Notes: generated by a model from the letters alone, not told the origin. A stretch of DNA of 64,000 bases from Gymnodinialimonas ceratoperidinii (GCF_019297855.1 NZ_CP079194.1:1847501-1911500), one strand, 5' to 3'. Counted from the stretch's first letter, positions 1-9,156 are shown. Numbers and translations: made by a program.

Positions 1-509
1 AGGAAGGCGTCGGGCAGCTCTTTTTCGTTGTTCGAGGTGATGATGACGATCGGACGAACCTGTGCTTTCACCGTCTCGCCGGTCTCGTAGACGAAGAATT
101 CCATCCGGTCGAGTTCCTGCAGAAGATCGTTCGGAAACTCGATGTCCGCCTTGTCGATCTCGTCGATCAGCAGCACGCATTTCTCTTGCCGTTCAAAGGC
201 TTGCCACAGCTTGCCCTTGCGAATGTAGTTGCGCACATCATGTACGCGTTCCTCGCCCAACTGGCTGTCGCGCAGGCGTGAGACGGCATCGTATTCATAA
301 AGCCCCTGCTGCGCGCGGGTGGTCGATTTGATGTGCCATTCGATGATCGGCAGCTCGAGCGCCCCGGCCACCTGGCGGGCCAGTTCCGTCTTGCCGGTGC
401 CGGGCTCACCCTTGACCAGAAGCGGCCGTTCCAGGGTCACGGCGGCATTGACCGCAACGGTCAGATCCTGGGTCGCAACATAATCGGCGGTGCCGTCAAA
501 TCTTAACAA
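1..509 (-). CDS. MoxR-family AAA+ ATPase (partial, 3' end outside window)
   Basis: About 169 N-terminal residues of a MoxR-type AAA+ ATPase, a chaperone class usually linked to activation of von Willebrand A-domain proteins or metal-enzyme maturation. The Walker A motif GEPGTGKT follows a short N-terminal helix region, and a Walker B motif LLIDEIDKAD lies further on, followed by the start of the ITSNNEKELP sensor stretch. The start is taken as TTG at 509, because the homologous N-terminus (RFDGT-YVAT type) begins there and a GAGGAA Shine-Dalgarno lies just upstream. The C-terminal half runs off the left edge, so the partner VWA gene cannot be seen. The family call is firm; the specific client is unknown. 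Confidence 0.85.
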   Translation of the reverse strand, partial: MLRFDGTADYVATQDLTVAVNAAVTLERPLLVKGEPGTGKTELARQVAGALELPIIEWHIKSTTRAQQGLYEYDAVSRLRDSQLGEERVHDVRNYIRKGKLWQAFERQEKCVLLIDEIDKADIEFPNDLLQELDRMEFFVYETGETVKAQVRPIVIITSNNEKELPDAF

Positions 510-673
510 GTCGGGTTCCTCTCGGAGAGCGTGTCCAATTACAAATTGGCTACCGCACTCACTATCTTGGTGACAACCCGCCTTCGCAGGTGTAATCGAC
601 CGCCACGGGGGGACGCATGGACTGGCGGAGGTTAGACACCATGAGCAATATGAGCCCCACTGAGGGGAGCACG

Positions 674-1096
674 ATGAAAGCAGAAGTTTTTTTGCCAGAT
701 GATTATCGTCCCGCTGAGGACGAACCATTCATGAACGAGCGTCAGGTGGAGTATTTTCGCCGCAAGCTGCTGACATGGCGCGATGAGTTGTTGGACGAGA
801 GCCGCTCGACGGTCACCACGCTTCAGGACGGAACCCGCAATATTCCCGACGTTGCGGATCGCGCCTCGGAAGAGACGGACCGCGCGCTGGAATTGCGCAC
901 GAGGGATCGCCAGCGCAAGCTAATCGCCAAGATCGATCAGGCGCTTCGGCGTGTGGAAGACGGCGAGTTCGGGTACTGCGAGAAGACCGGAGAGCCGATT
1001 TCGCTCAAGCGTCTGGACGCCCGCCCGATCGCCACGATGACGCTGGAAGCGCAGGAGCGTCACGAGCGTCGCGAGAAGGTCCACCGCGACGACTGA
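674..1096 (+). CDS. dksA: RNA polymerase-binding transcription factor DksA
   Basis: A 140-residue DksA-family protein that acts in the RNA polymerase secondary channel, with ppGpp, to tune rRNA and biosynthetic promoters. The coiled-coil tip motif D59-x2-D62-x-A64 is intact. The zinc-finger region keeps only one of the four cysteines of the Escherichia coli protein (C102); the other positions appear to be T105, T123 and A126. It is therefore a degenerate-finger DksA. ATG 674 is chosen over the upstream ATGs because it has a GAGGGGAG ribosome site and matches the usual start of alphaproteobacterial homologues. It is followed by a strong intrinsic terminator, so it is probably monocistronic. 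Confidence 0.9.
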   Translation: MKAEVFLPDDYRPAEDEPFMNERQVEYFRRKLLTWRDELLDESRSTVTTLQDGTRNIPDVADRASEETDRALELRTRDRQRKLIAKIDQALRRVEDGEFGYCEKTGEPISLKRLDARPIATMTLEAQERHERREKVHRDD

Positions 1097-1131
1097 GCCG
1101 CGATCAGGCCGCGCTTGGCACGAAGATCAGG

Positions 1132-1158
1132 AAAAGGGCACCCGACGGGTGCCCTTTT
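1132..1158 (+). terminator. Intrinsic terminator after dksA
   Basis: A perfect 12-bp stem (AAAAGGGCACCC with its complement) around a 3-base GAC loop, ending in a T-run. It lies 36 bases after the dksA stop and 16 bases before the next gene's ATG, so the monooxygenase must be translated from readthrough or from a promoter overlapping this hairpin. Confidence 0.85.
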
Positions 1159-1173
1159 GCATGGAGACGCAGG

Positions 1174-2340
1174 ATGCTCATAGGCAAACAGATTACCGTC
1201 ATCGGCGGGGGAATCGGCGGGTTGGCGGCGGCGCTGGCCTGTGCGCGGCGGGGCGCCTCCGTCACGGTGTTGGAGCGGTCTGACACGATTGCAGAGGTCG
1301 GCGCGGGCCTGCAGGTCTCGCCAAACGGATGGGTCGTTTTGAAAGCGCTCGGCGTGGCCGATGCTGTGGCTCGCGCGGCCACGCGCGGGGAGGCGGTGTG
1401 CCTGCGCGATTTCCGGCGCGGCGCGGAGGTTTTCCGGATGTCTCTGCGAGAGCCGTTCCATTTCGTGCACCGCGCGGACCTGATTGGTGCGCTCCATCAG
1501 GCCGCGGTGGAAGCCGGCGTGAAAATCCGCCTCGGAGTTCATGTGAGAGGCGTCGAGGCCGAGGAACATGCCGTGCGCCTCATGCTTGCGGATGGCGCGA
1601 CAGAGACCCACGGCCTCACCATCGCGGCGGACGGGCTGCACTCTGCAGGGCGCGCGCACCTCAATCCGCGCTCGAAGGCATTCTTTACGGGGCAGGTCGC
1701 GTGGCGCGCGTTGGTTCCGACAGAGGCGGCAGAGCGGCTCGCGCCCGAGGCGCAGGTTTTCATGGGGCCGGGGCGGCATCTGGTGCGCTACCCGCTGCGG
1801 GGCGGCACGTTAACCAACATCGTCGCCGTTGAAGAGCGCGATGCCTGGGCCGTGGAAGACTGGATGCTGACCGACGATCCGCGCAACCTTCGCGCCGCCT
1901 TCACCGATTTCTGCCCTGAAATCCGCGCGTTGCTGGCGCGGGTCGAAGAGCCGAACCTTTGGGGGCTGTATCGCCACCCGGTCGCGGCGCAGTGGTTCAA
2001 CGGGCCGCTCGTGCTGCTCGGCGATGCTGCGCACCCGACGCTGCCATTCCTCGCACAAGGTGCCAACATGGCGTTGGAAGACGCATGGGTGCTGGCCGAT
2101 TGTCTGGGCGTCGAAGCGGACGTGGGCCGTGCCCTGCATCGCTATCAAGCCCTGCGCAAGCCGCGGACGGCACGGATCGTGGAGGCGGCGAACGACAACG
2201 CCACGAACTATCACCTGCGGCCGGGGCCGTTTCGGTTCGCCGCACATACCGCGCTACGGGCCGCGGCGCGCTTCGCCCCGCATGCCGTCACCAACCGGTT
2301 CAACTGGCTCTATAACCACGACGTGACGCGCTCGGCCTGA
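1174..2340 (+). CDS. FAD-dependent aromatic-ring monooxygenase (salicylate hydroxylase-like)
   Basis: A 388-residue class A flavoprotein monooxygenase of the salicylate/3-hydroxybenzoate hydroxylase and UbiH superfamily (FAD_binding_3). The Rossmann fingerprint GGGIGG is at residues 11-16, with an acidic residue at the end of strand beta-2 (VLERS). The second FAD motif, GDAAHP, lies near residue 283 and is followed by GANMALEDA. Such enzymes use NAD(P)H and O2 to hydroxylate aromatic acids; the substrate here is unknown. It overlaps no neighbour and faces the dtd gene, stopping two bases from it. No aromatic-catabolism genes surround it, so a housekeeping role is also possible. Confidence 0.8.
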   Translation: MLIGKQITVIGGGIGGLAAALACARRGASVTVLERSDTIAEVGAGLQVSPNGWVVLKALGVADAVARAATRGEAVCLRDFRRGAEVFRMSLREPFHFVHRADLIGALHQAAVEAGVKIRLGVHVRGVEAEEHAVRLMLADGATETHGLTIAADGLHSAGRAHLNPRSKAFFTGQVAWRALVPTEAAERLAPEAQVFMGPGRHLVRYPLRGGTLTNIVAVEERDAWAVEDWMLTDDPRNLRAAFTDFCPEIRALLARVEEPNLWGLYRHPVAAQWFNGPLVLLGDAAHPTLPFLAQGANMALEDAWVLADCLGVEADVGRALHRYQALRKPRTARIVEAANDNATNYHLRPGPFRFAAHTALRAAARFAPHAVTNRFNWLYNHDVTRSA

Positions 2341-2342
2341 GG

Positions 2343-2786
2343 TTAATCAGCCGTGTCGATCCAGATCGTCACCGGGCCGTCGTTAACCAGATGCACGTCC
2401 ATATCCGCCCCGAACTCTCCGGTCTGGGTCTCGACCCCGAGGGCGCGGAGATGGGCGGCTGCGTGGCGGTAAAGCGCCTCCCCCTCCTGCGGCGGCGCGG
2501 CCGCAGAGAAACCGGGGCGGTTGCCGCGCGCGGTGTCAGCGGCCAGCGTGAATTGGCTCACCACGAGGGCGCTGCCGCCGCTGTCGAGCAGCGAGCGGTT
2601 CATCTTGCCCGCGTCGTCCTTGAAAATCCGCAGCTTGCTGATCTTGGCCATCAGCTTTTCTGCCTCGGTCTCGGTGTCACCCTGCATGGCGCACAACAGG
2701 ATCAGCAGGCCCGGTCCTGTCTCACCGACCGGCGCGCCATCGACCTCCACGCGCGCATGGCTGACCCGTTGGAGCAGCGCCCTCAC
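2343..2786 (-). CDS. dtd: D-aminoacyl-tRNA deacylase
   Basis: A 147-residue Dtd, which hydrolyses D-aminoacyl-tRNA (and Gly-tRNA-Ala) in the cytoplasm. Length and motifs are standard: the SQFTLA active-site motif near residue 78 and the NxGPxT-type motif (NDGPVT) near the C-terminus. Translation begins at a GTG that overlaps the TGA of the upstream fructokinase gene (GTGA), so the two are translationally coupled. Confidence 0.95.
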   Translation of the reverse strand: MRALLQRVSHARVEVDGAPVGETGPGLLILLCAMQGDTETEAEKLMAKISKLRIFKDDAGKMNRSLLDSGGSALVVSQFTLAADTARGNRPGFSAAAPPQEGEALYRHAAAHLRALGVETQTGEFGADMDVHLVNDGPVTIWIDTAD

Positions 2787-3712
2787 GTCAGCTCGTCACG
2801 GCGCGGCGGGTTGGCACCGGCCCGCGTCACCGTCACCGCCGAGGCGCGGACGCCAAGCGTCATGGCCGCGCGCAGGGTCTCCCCATCAAGACCCTTGCCG
2901 ATCATGTCCTTGTCGAGCGCGCCCGCGTCCTCAAGACCCGCCAGAACGCCAGCATTGAACGTATCGCCCGCACCGACGGTATCGACGACCTTCACGGCCT
3001 GCGCGTCGACGTGGATCTCGAGATCGCCATGGAACCCCGTGACGCCCGCAGCCCCTTGGGTGACAAGCACGACCGACGGCCCTTTTTCCGAGAGCTTTTC
3101 AGCCAGCACCGGCAGCGGGTGATCGCCCAAGAGCCACCGCAGATCCTCGTCCGAGGCCTTGATGATGTCGGTATGCGCCAGCATTTGGTCGAGCCGCGCA
3201 CGGAAACGCGCCTCGTCGGCGATGAAGCCGGGGCGGATGTTCGGGTCGATCATCACGACACGGTTCAGCTTGTCCGCCTGCGCGATCAGCGCGGCATAGG
3301 CATCGGCGCAGGGCTCTACGGCAAGGGAGATTCCCCCGAAGAAACACGCCTTCGCGCTGTCGGGGATCGTGGGGAGATCGGCCTCGGTCAGCATCCTTCC
3401 GGCGGTGTTCTCATCATAGAAGGCGTAGCTCGCATGGCCATCGTTCAGCGTCACGAAGGCCAGCGTCGTCGGGCGATCGCCGCGGTGCGCCAAGGTGCTG
3501 CCGACGCCATTTGCCATCAGGACACCGTCCAGCCGCTCACCGAAGAGGTCGGTGGACAGGCCCGAGAAGAATTCTGTCTCGGTCCCAAGGCGCGACAGGG
3601 CCACGGCCGTGTTGAAGACCGATCCGCCGGGGTAGGGGGCGAAGGCCGCTTCATGGGCCTCGGTCCGGCGGGGCAGCATGTCGATCAGGGCTTCACCGGC
3701 GCACAGGATCAT
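2783..3712 (-). CDS. PfkB-family sugar kinase, fructokinase-like
   Basis: A 309-residue ribokinase-fold carbohydrate kinase. The N-terminal GG motif ([16 protein letters not shown]) and the C-terminal DTVGAGDTF signature (residues 244-252, catalytic base D250) are intact. Overall likeness is to bacterial fructokinases, which make fructose 6-phosphate. ATG 3712 is preferred to an upstream in-frame start because of the GGAGAG ribosome site and the typical [11 protein letters not shown] beginning. It is first in a two-gene unit with dtd. A LacI-type palindrome lies 30 bases upstream of the start, suggesting sugar-responsive repression. Confidence 0.87.
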   Translation of the reverse strand: MILCAGEALIDMLPRRTEAHEAAFAPYPGGSVFNTAVALSRLGTETEFFSGLSTDLFGERLDGVLMANGVGSTLAHRGDRPTTLAFVTLNDGHASYAFYDENTAGRMLTEADLPTIPDSAKACFFGGISLAVEPCADAYAALIAQADKLNRVVMIDPNIRPGFIADEARFRARLDQMLAHTDIIKASDEDLRWLLGDHPLPVLAEKLSEKGPSVVLVTQGAAGVTGFHGDLEIHVDAQAVKVVDTVGAGDTFNAGVLAGLEDAGALDKDMIGKGLDGETLRAAMTLGVRASAVTVTRAGANPPRRDELT

Positions 3713-3741
3713 GGGGTCTCTCCATCTCAATTTCGGGAGTG

Positions 3742-3755
3742 TGTTAGCGGTAACA
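3742..3755. promoter_or_regulatory. LacI-type palindromic operator upstream of fructokinase
   Basis: TGTTAGCGGTAACA is a 14-base imperfect palindrome with a central CG, the usual geometry of LacI/GalR-family operators. It lies 30 bases upstream of the fructokinase start. It resembles the binding sites reported for the carbon-metabolism regulator CceR of Rhodobacter sphaeroides. Which regulator binds is inference, since no lacI-type gene is in the window. Confidence 0.5.
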
Positions 3756-3901
3756 GGCGCCTTGGGGAAGCCTATTTCGCGCAACGCGGGCACGACGCCA
3801 CGGCGCTGAGACGCGCGACGTCAGTGCTTAGGCTACACGAAGAGGCGTGAAAATCCTAGATGGCCGACGCAGCGGACAGCGACCAGCCCCACCGCCCTCG
3901 C

Positions 3902-5029
3902 TCAGCGATCCATGACCTCCAACCCGTAGAAGACCGCCGCCGCCACGATGAGCGCAGCGATGACCGCCAGCGCGATCTTGCCCCAACTGTAGGGCCGCTC
4001 GCCCTGCACCTTGCCGCTTTGCGCGTTCACCACGAAGCGGAAACTCTTGCCGCGGTATTTGTAGGCAGCGATCCAGACCGGCAGCAGGATATGCTTGAAG
4101 GTCACCTTGTCCACATGGGTGTCCATCGCGTCGATCCGCTGCGCATCGCCGCCGATATCCCGGCGAATGTCGCGCTGGATCTGGGCGTCCATGATGGCGC
4201 GGGCCTCGAGCATGCCTTCGTCCAACTCGACGGTGTAGCCCTCTGCGCGGAAGCCCGAGAGAAACTCCGGCCGATATTCCGCCAAACCGCTGAGATCCCA
4301 CGGCGCCAGCGCGTCCGTGTATCGCTTCGGCAAGGATTTGGACGCCAGCACGAGGATGTCATCGAAGAACCGGCTGACACGGCCCGACGCGCGGGTCCAG
4401 CGGATGCGGCGCTCCTGTCTCGGTTTGCCGTCCGGACCCTTCACGGTGACGTAATAGGCCGTGCCCCTCTGGCCGCGATAGCGGGTCGCGGTATCGGCAT
4501 CGTAGGTCCAGAACGGCACGTAGATGCCATCCAGAGAGCTGTCCTTCCGGGCGTATTCCTTCAAGCCGTTGGGCGCGAACCAGAGCCCGTGGAGCCAATC
4601 GTTCATCGCCTTGTGGGCTTCGCGTTCGGTCAGCTGAAAGGGGATCAGCCCCTTGGGCTTGATGTGCCGGTGGGTGCCGGTGTCGGCGACCACGGGGGTG
4701 GCGCAGAACGGGCATTCCTGACTGTGATCGGCGCCGTCGAACTGGACCTGCGCGCCACAATTGGGACAGGTCGAGACGCGGGTCTCCTCCATCTCGGATG
4801 CCGCAACCTCGCCCCGGACAGCGGCCTCGAAATCGTTCTCGACCATCGCAACGCCGCCGCCCCAGGGGCCGTCGGTGACCTCGATCGGCTCCTCGTTGCC
4901 ACAATGGTCGCAGATCATTTTTCCCTCGGCCGGCGCATAGCGCATGTCCGATCCGCAGTTGGGGCAGGGGAAGCGATGCTCGTCTTCCGGGCGGGCGCTT
5001 TCGGGTTCGCGATCGAAGGTGTCGGTCAT
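3902..5029 (-). CDS. Zinc-ribbon membrane protein of unknown function (TFIIB-type ribbons)
   Basis: A 375-residue protein with two CxxC...CxxC zinc-ribbon modules in its first 125 residues (CPNCG/CDHCG and CPNCG/CPFCA). A large soluble region follows, then one C-terminal membrane helix of hydrophobic residues just before the stop. Homologues are often mis-annotated as primosomal protein N' helicase because of the ribbons, but no helicase motifs are present here. The start at 5029 (MTDTF) gives the conserved N-terminus; a longer upstream extension is unlikely. It ends 117 bases before the cytochrome b-like gene's coding end on the same strand. Function unknown. Confidence 0.75.
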   Translation of the reverse strand: MTDTFDREPESARPEDEHRFPCPNCGSDMRYAPAEGKMICDHCGNEEPIEVTDGPWGGGVAMVENDFEAAVRGEVAASEMEETRVSTCPNCGAQVQFDGADHSQECPFCATPVVADTGTHRHIKPKGLIPFQLTEREAHKAMNDWLHGLWFAPNGLKEYARKDSSLDGIYVPFWTYDADTATRYRGQRGTAYYVTVKGPDGKPRQERRIRWTRASGRVSRFFDDILVLASKSLPKRYTDALAPWDLSGLAEYRPEFLSGFRAEGYTVELDEGMLEARAIMDAQIQRDIRRDIGGDAQRIDAMDTHVDKVTFKHILLPVWIAAYKYRGKSFRFVVNAQSGKVQGERPYSWGKIALAVIAALIVAAAVFYGLEVMDR

Positions 5030-5146
5030 GGCGAGAGGTTTTCCGAGGCAATGGGTGTCGGGGGCAGTCTCTTGCGAGACGATGCCGGGATCAAGCAGGG
5101 AAAACCGCAACTTGGCAGGAGAAGGGCTACGGGGACGGCCCGAGGG

Positions 5147-5698
5147 TCAGAGAAAGCGGTGCAGAAACTTCGGCGCCATGATGCGGAGCGCGTTGTCACG
5201 CAGGCGCAGGTGACGCCACGTGTGAAAGGCCCCATGGGCGACCGCGATCGCCGCCAGCGCGTAGAATTGATAGACGTGGATCCAAGAAACCACGGCGTGG
5301 GCCTGTGGCATGTCCAGAGGCGGTGCGATCGGCAAGATCCCACCGGCACGCATCAACACAGCAGAAGTCAGACCAAGGCCGAACCCGGTCAGCGCCACGA
5401 AAAACAGCCCCCAGATCAAGCTCTTGTGCAAAATTGGATGGATGGCCCGTGCCTTTGGGGGAAGTTTCGGGCCGGGGCGGGAGGCCAGACCTTTGCGCAG
5501 ATGCCAGATCGTCCAGATCAGGGCGAGGGTCACGAAGATCAGCCCGTTGATGGAATGCAGTTGAAACCATCCCGGACCCATCCGGCGTAGCACTTCCGGA
5601 TCGGCAAAGACGAACCAGATGAAGAACGGCACAATGCTCCAATGAAGGATCTTGAGCCGAGTGCGCCGTGACGGCAGGCGAAGGGACGGAAGTGGCAT
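5147..5698 (-). CDS. Cytochrome b561-like membrane protein
   Basis: A 183-residue, four-helix integral membrane protein of the Ni-Fe hydrogenase cytochrome b/b561 class. Candidate haem-ligand histidines sit in the helices (KILHW near residue 18, QLHSINGL, SWIHVYQFY and VAHGAFH). Such proteins shuttle electrons between quinol and periplasmic partners. ATG 5698 has an AGAGGT ribosome site; the longer upstream reading is arginine-rich and probably not translated. No partner oxidoreductase is adjacent, so the physiological partner is unknown. Confidence 0.75.
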   Translation of the reverse strand: MPLPSLRLPSRRTRLKILHWSIVPFFIWFVFADPEVLRRMGPGWFQLHSINGLIFVTLALIWTIWHLRKGLASRPGPKLPPKARAIHPILHKSLIWGLFFVALTGFGLGLTSAVLMRAGGILPIAPPLDMPQAHAVVSWIHVYQFYALAAIAVAHGAFHTWRHLRLRDNALRIMAPKFLHRFL

Positions 5699-5871
5699 TT
5701 GTGACCTCTGGTAGAGGCTAAAGCATAGCGCGCGCGGGCGTTCCGTGAAATGACGCCTGCGTGAACCCGTGCCAGTTGTGCGGTCGTGCAACGGCTCTGC
5801 GCGAGCAAGCGCCTTTTCCTTTGACCCTCCGCCCGCTACAAAACGGCCATGATCACAATGATGGACGCAGT

Positions 5872-6651
5872 ATGACCCGCCCCCTGATCGGCATTATCGG
5901 CAACCACCACCTCATCAACGAGTCATACGAGACCCACGCCGGGGGCACGATGAACTCCGAGGCCGTGGCCGAGGTGTCGCGCGGTCTGCCGATGATCGTG
6001 CCGCCAAATCCATCCTTCGTGGATATGGAGAGCTTGCTGGAGACCTGCGCCGGTTTCGTCTTCACCGGCGGGCGTCCCAATGTGCATCCCGAGGAATATG
6101 GCGAGGATTACACCGACGCCCACGGCACCATGGACCGTCACCGCGACGCGCTGACCCTGCCGCTGATCCGCGCCTGCGTCGCGCGCGGTCTGCCGATCCT
6201 TGGGCTGTGCCGCGGATTTCAGGAGGTCAACGTCGCGATGGGAGGCTCCCTCTACCCCGAGATCCGCGATCTGCCGGGGCGGATGAACCACCGGATGCCA
6301 CCCGATGGGACGCTTGAAGAGAAGTTCGAGTTGCGCCACGTCGTGACCTTCACCGAGGGCGGCCCGTTCCACAAATTGATGGGCGCGACCGAAGTGATGA
6401 CCAACACGCTGCACGGCCAGGGGATCAAGAAACCCGGCCCCCGTGTGGTGATCGACGGCCATGCGCCTGACGGTACGCCCGAGGCGATCTACATTGCCGA
6501 CGCGCCCGGGTTTACCTTGTCCGTTCAATGGCATCCGGAATATCGCGCCGCCCACGATCCGGTGTCGCGCCCGCTTTTCGAAGCCTTTGGTGAGGCGGCT
6601 GCCGCTTGGGCTGCGGGCAAGCGCCCGGTGACAGTCAGCGACGTGGCCTGA
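5872..6651 (+). CDS. Gamma-glutamyl-gamma-aminobutyrate hydrolase-like class I amidotransferase (peptidase C26)
   Basis: A 259-residue peptidase C26 protein, related to PuuD, that would hydrolyse gamma-glutamyl amides. The nucleophile elbow GLCRGFQ places C113, and the His-Glu pair is in QWHPEY near residue 222. An FTGGRPNV stretch fits the oxyanion region. The start at 5872 gives the expected MTRPLIGI N-terminus; a start 37 codons upstream would add a low-complexity leader. It is divergent from the cytochrome b-like gene. No polyamine or glutamine-synthetase-like gene is adjacent, so the exact substrate is open. Confidence 0.85.
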   Translation: MTRPLIGIIGNHHLINESYETHAGGTMNSEAVAEVSRGLPMIVPPNPSFVDMESLLETCAGFVFTGGRPNVHPEEYGEDYTDAHGTMDRHRDALTLPLIRACVARGLPILGLCRGFQEVNVAMGGSLYPEIRDLPGRMNHRMPPDGTLEEKFELRHVVTFTEGGPFHKLMGATEVMTNTLHGQGIKKPGPRVVIDGHAPDGTPEAIYIADAPGFTLSVQWHPEYRAAHDPVSRPLFEAFGEAAAAWAAGKRPVTVSDVA

Positions 6652-6826
6652 GCGCTTCCTCGGTTCGGCGATTCAAGAATTTCGTTGCGAGCGCGACAAG
6701 GGCTCGGGCATGCTTCCCTAGGGTCAACGCTTTTGCGGTGTGCCGGGATGGAGCCCGTGTGCCGCCAAGGCTGCATTCACGACCCGGAGATGATTGCTTA
6801 CAGTCCATTTACCGGAAGGATCGCTG

Positions 6827-7510
6827 ATGTTTCTCAAGGTTTTCAAAGCGGCTACGGCTGCAATTTTCTGTCTCGCCAGTCCGGCCTTGGCTGACTGGAG
6901 CGCTAATCTGATCACGCTCGGTGTGAATAACCCGGGCGCCGCGGGACAAGTCGAATGCGCGCCGAATGGTTCATTCCATACGGTCTGGGGAACGGGAACC
7001 TATACCTCCGACAGCTCGATTTGCACCGCTGCCGTCCACTTCGGCTGGATCGCCCACGATCGCGGCGGTGTCGTGGGCTTCCAACAGGTGCCGGGGATGA
7101 GTTTCTATAGCGGCTCCAGTCAGAACGGGGTGACCACTTCCGACTATGGCTCGTGGGATTCCAGCTTCCAGATCACCGGTGCCCGTCCCCTGACAGGCGG
7201 AATTCGTCGCATCACTTGGGGCGACTCGGCAGACTCGCTCGGCGTAGGCGGCGCAGTCGGACAGGTTTTCGCCTTCGAGTGTCCCACCAACAACAATGCG
7301 GGCGGAACGGTCTGGGGGACTGACGTCTACACGTCAGACAGCTCGATCTGCGGGGCGGCCACACATCGGGGGCTGGTGACACCCTCAAGAGGCGGCACCG
7401 TCACGGTCCGAGTGCTCGGCCCGCAAGCCGCCTATGCCGGTACGATGCGCAATGGTGTGGCAACTTCAGACTATCCGTCTTGGCCTCGAAGCTTCATTTT
7501 TAACAACTAG
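6827..7510 (+). CDS. Secreted protein with two tandem LCCL-like domains
   Basis: A 227-residue exported protein. Residues 1-22 form a signal peptide (lysine-containing n-region, hydrophobic core, ALA cleavage). The mature part has two copies of an LCCL-type module, each with a cysteine, VWGT-x-YTSDSSIC, a second conserved segment (SGSSQNGVTTSDYGSW or AGTMRNGVATSDYPSW) and a terminal SF. LCCL domains are small disulphide-containing folds known mostly from eukaryotic extracellular proteins such as cochlin and apicomplexan CCP proteins, but also found in bacteria. An AAGGA ribosome site supports ATG 6827. It stands alone between unrelated genes. Ligand and role are unknown. Confidence 0.8.
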   Translation: MFLKVFKAATAAIFCLASPALADWSANLITLGVNNPGAAGQVECAPNGSFHTVWGTGTYTSDSSICTAAVHFGWIAHDRGGVVGFQQVPGMSFYSGSSQNGVTTSDYGSWDSSFQITGARPLTGGIRRITWGDSADSLGVGGAVGQVFAFECPTNNNAGGTVWGTDVYTSDSSICGAATHRGLVTPSRGGTVTVRVLGPQAAYAGTMRNGVATSDYPSWPRSFIFNN

Positions 7511-7557
7511 ATCAGGTATTTGCATTGCATTATTAAAGTTATGCCTTAACGGCGAGA

Positions 7558-9156
7558 TCAACCGTATTGTTCCAGCATCTGCTTGAGGTCATCCAACGTG
7601 TTGGCTTCCTCCATTGGCTTGTCCTTGCGCCAGCGCAGCATGCGCGGGAAGCGCAGGGCGACGCCTGACTTGTGCCGCGCAGAGGCCTGAATGCCCTCGA
7701 AGGCGATCTCGAACACATGGTGGGGTTTGACCTGTCGAACCGGGCCATAGCGCTCGAGCGTGTTCTTCCGCACCCAAGCGGTGATCGAGGCGAATTCCTT
7801 GTCCGTCAGGCCGGAGTAAGCCTTGGTGAACGGCACGAGGTCGGGCCCGTCCCAGACGGCGAAGGTGAAATCCGTATAGAGCGTGGCGCGCCGTCCGGAG
7901 CCGGCCTGAGCGTAGATCATCACGGCGTCGATGGTTAAGGGATCGACTTTCCATTTCCACCAGTCCCCCTTCTTTCGACCCGCCAGATATGGAGCGGAAA
8001 GGCGCTTCAGCATCAGGCCTTCGGCGCCGAGATCGCGGCTGATGGCCCGAGCCTCCCGCAGATCGTCCCAGGTCTCGGCATCGACCTTCTGTGAAATCCG
8101 GATCGGCGCTTCTTTCGGCAAGCCGCTGATCGCGCTCTCCAGAATCGCACGACGCTCGGACAGCGGATGCTGGCGCATGTCTTCGCCTTGCCACTCCAAC
8201 AGATCATAGGCCATGAGGATGCAGGGCGCTTCCGCCAGAAGCTTCTTCGGGACCGTCTTTCGGCCAATGCGCGGCTGCAATGCGTTGAACGAGAGGGGCG
8301 CTTCCTGCTCCTTGTCGTAGGCCAAAACCTCGCCGTCGATGACCGTGCCGTCGGGCAGATAATCCAGCAGCGCGGCGAACTCGGGGAACCGCTCTGTCAT
8401 GAGCTCTTCTCCGCGCGACCAAAGATACCGCTCGCCGCCGCGCAGGATCAGCTGGCCGCGGATCCCATCCCATTTCCGCTCGGCAAGCCAGTCCTTGACC
8501 GGCCCCTGATCCTCCGGCTCTCCGTCCAACTGATAGGCGAGGTAGAAGGGGTAGGGGCGGCTGAGGCCCGCGGTCGGATCAGGAGCCTCGATGAGGCTCT
8601 GCCAGGTGACGCTGTCGGGCGTCCATTCCCCCATCAGGCGGTGGGTCAGCTCGGCCTCTTCAATGTCCGTCGCCTGCGCCAAGGCGCGTGTCATCAGTTT
8701 CTGGCTGACCCCCATACGCCAGCCGCCAGTAATCAACTTGTTGAAAACAAACCGTTCTATCGGCGGGAGCGCGTCCCATGCGGCAAGGATCGCGGCCTTG
8801 CGCGCGTCCTCATCAACGGCCTCGAGCCCGCGCAGCATGGCGATCCATTCGCTGAGGCTCTTGTCGGATTGCTTCTCCGGGGCCGGCAGGACCAGTGCGA
8901 TGGTTTCCGAGAGGTCACCGACAACGGGGTAGCAAGCTTCGAACAGCCAGAGTGGAATGCCCGCGCGCTCTGCCGCCCACTCGCGCAGCTTCGTGCTGTT
9001 GACCGCCCGGCGCGGTCGTCGCCCCGAGAGGAGAGCGATCGTCCAAAGACGGTCATTCTCGGGCGCGGTGCGGAAATACTCGGCCAAGGCGGCTGTTTTC
9101 AGACCGGTCTTGGTGGTCTGATCCAGCGTCGTGAACAGGGCGGCGAAGGCCTTCAC
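7558..9156 (-). CDS. ATP-dependent DNA ligase
   Basis: A 532-residue ATP-dependent ligase of the bacterial LigC/Lhr-associated type. The order is N-terminal DNA-binding region, adenylation domain and OB fold. The adenylated lysine is K228 in ERKWDGIR (motif I). Further visible motifs are WSRGEEL, DGEVLAYD (motif III), AEGLMLKR (motif IV) and WWKWK (motif V). The start is a GTG overlapping the stop of the upstream hydrolase (GTGA), giving the typical MKAFAALFT-type N-terminus. It is last in a three-gene unit with an MBL exonuclease, consistent with a nick- and break-repair role. Confidence 0.92.
   Translation of the reverse strand: MKAFAALFTTLDQTTKTGLKTAALAEYFRTAPENDRLWTIALLSGRRPRRAVNSTKLREWAAERAGIPLWLFEACYPVVGDLSETIALVLPAPEKQSDKSLSEWIAMLRGLEAVDEDARKAAILAAWDALPPIERFVFNKLITGGWRMGVSQKLMTRALAQATDIEEAELTHRLMGEWTPDSVTWQSLIEAPDPTAGLSRPYPFYLAYQLDGEPEDQGPVKDWLAERKWDGIRGQLILRGGERYLWSRGEELMTERFPEFAALLDYLPDGTVIDGEVLAYDKEQEAPLSFNALQPRIGRKTVPKKLLAEAPCILMAYDLLEWQGEDMRQHPLSERRAILESAISGLPKEAPIRISQKVDAETWDDLREARAISRDLGAEGLMLKRLSAPYLAGRKKGDWWKWKVDPLTIDAVMIYAQAGSGRRATLYTDFTFAVWDGPDLVPFTKAYSGLTDKEFASITAWVRKNTLERYGPVRQVKPHHVFEIAFEGIQASARHKSGVALRFPRMLRWRKDKPMEEANTLDDLKQMLEQYG

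Noticed and set aside
3860..5590. A 576-codon plus-strand frame opposite the zinc-ribbon gene
   Set aside because: The minus strand has CxxC ribbons and a membrane helix; the plus-strand product is a repetitive R/D/H shadow.
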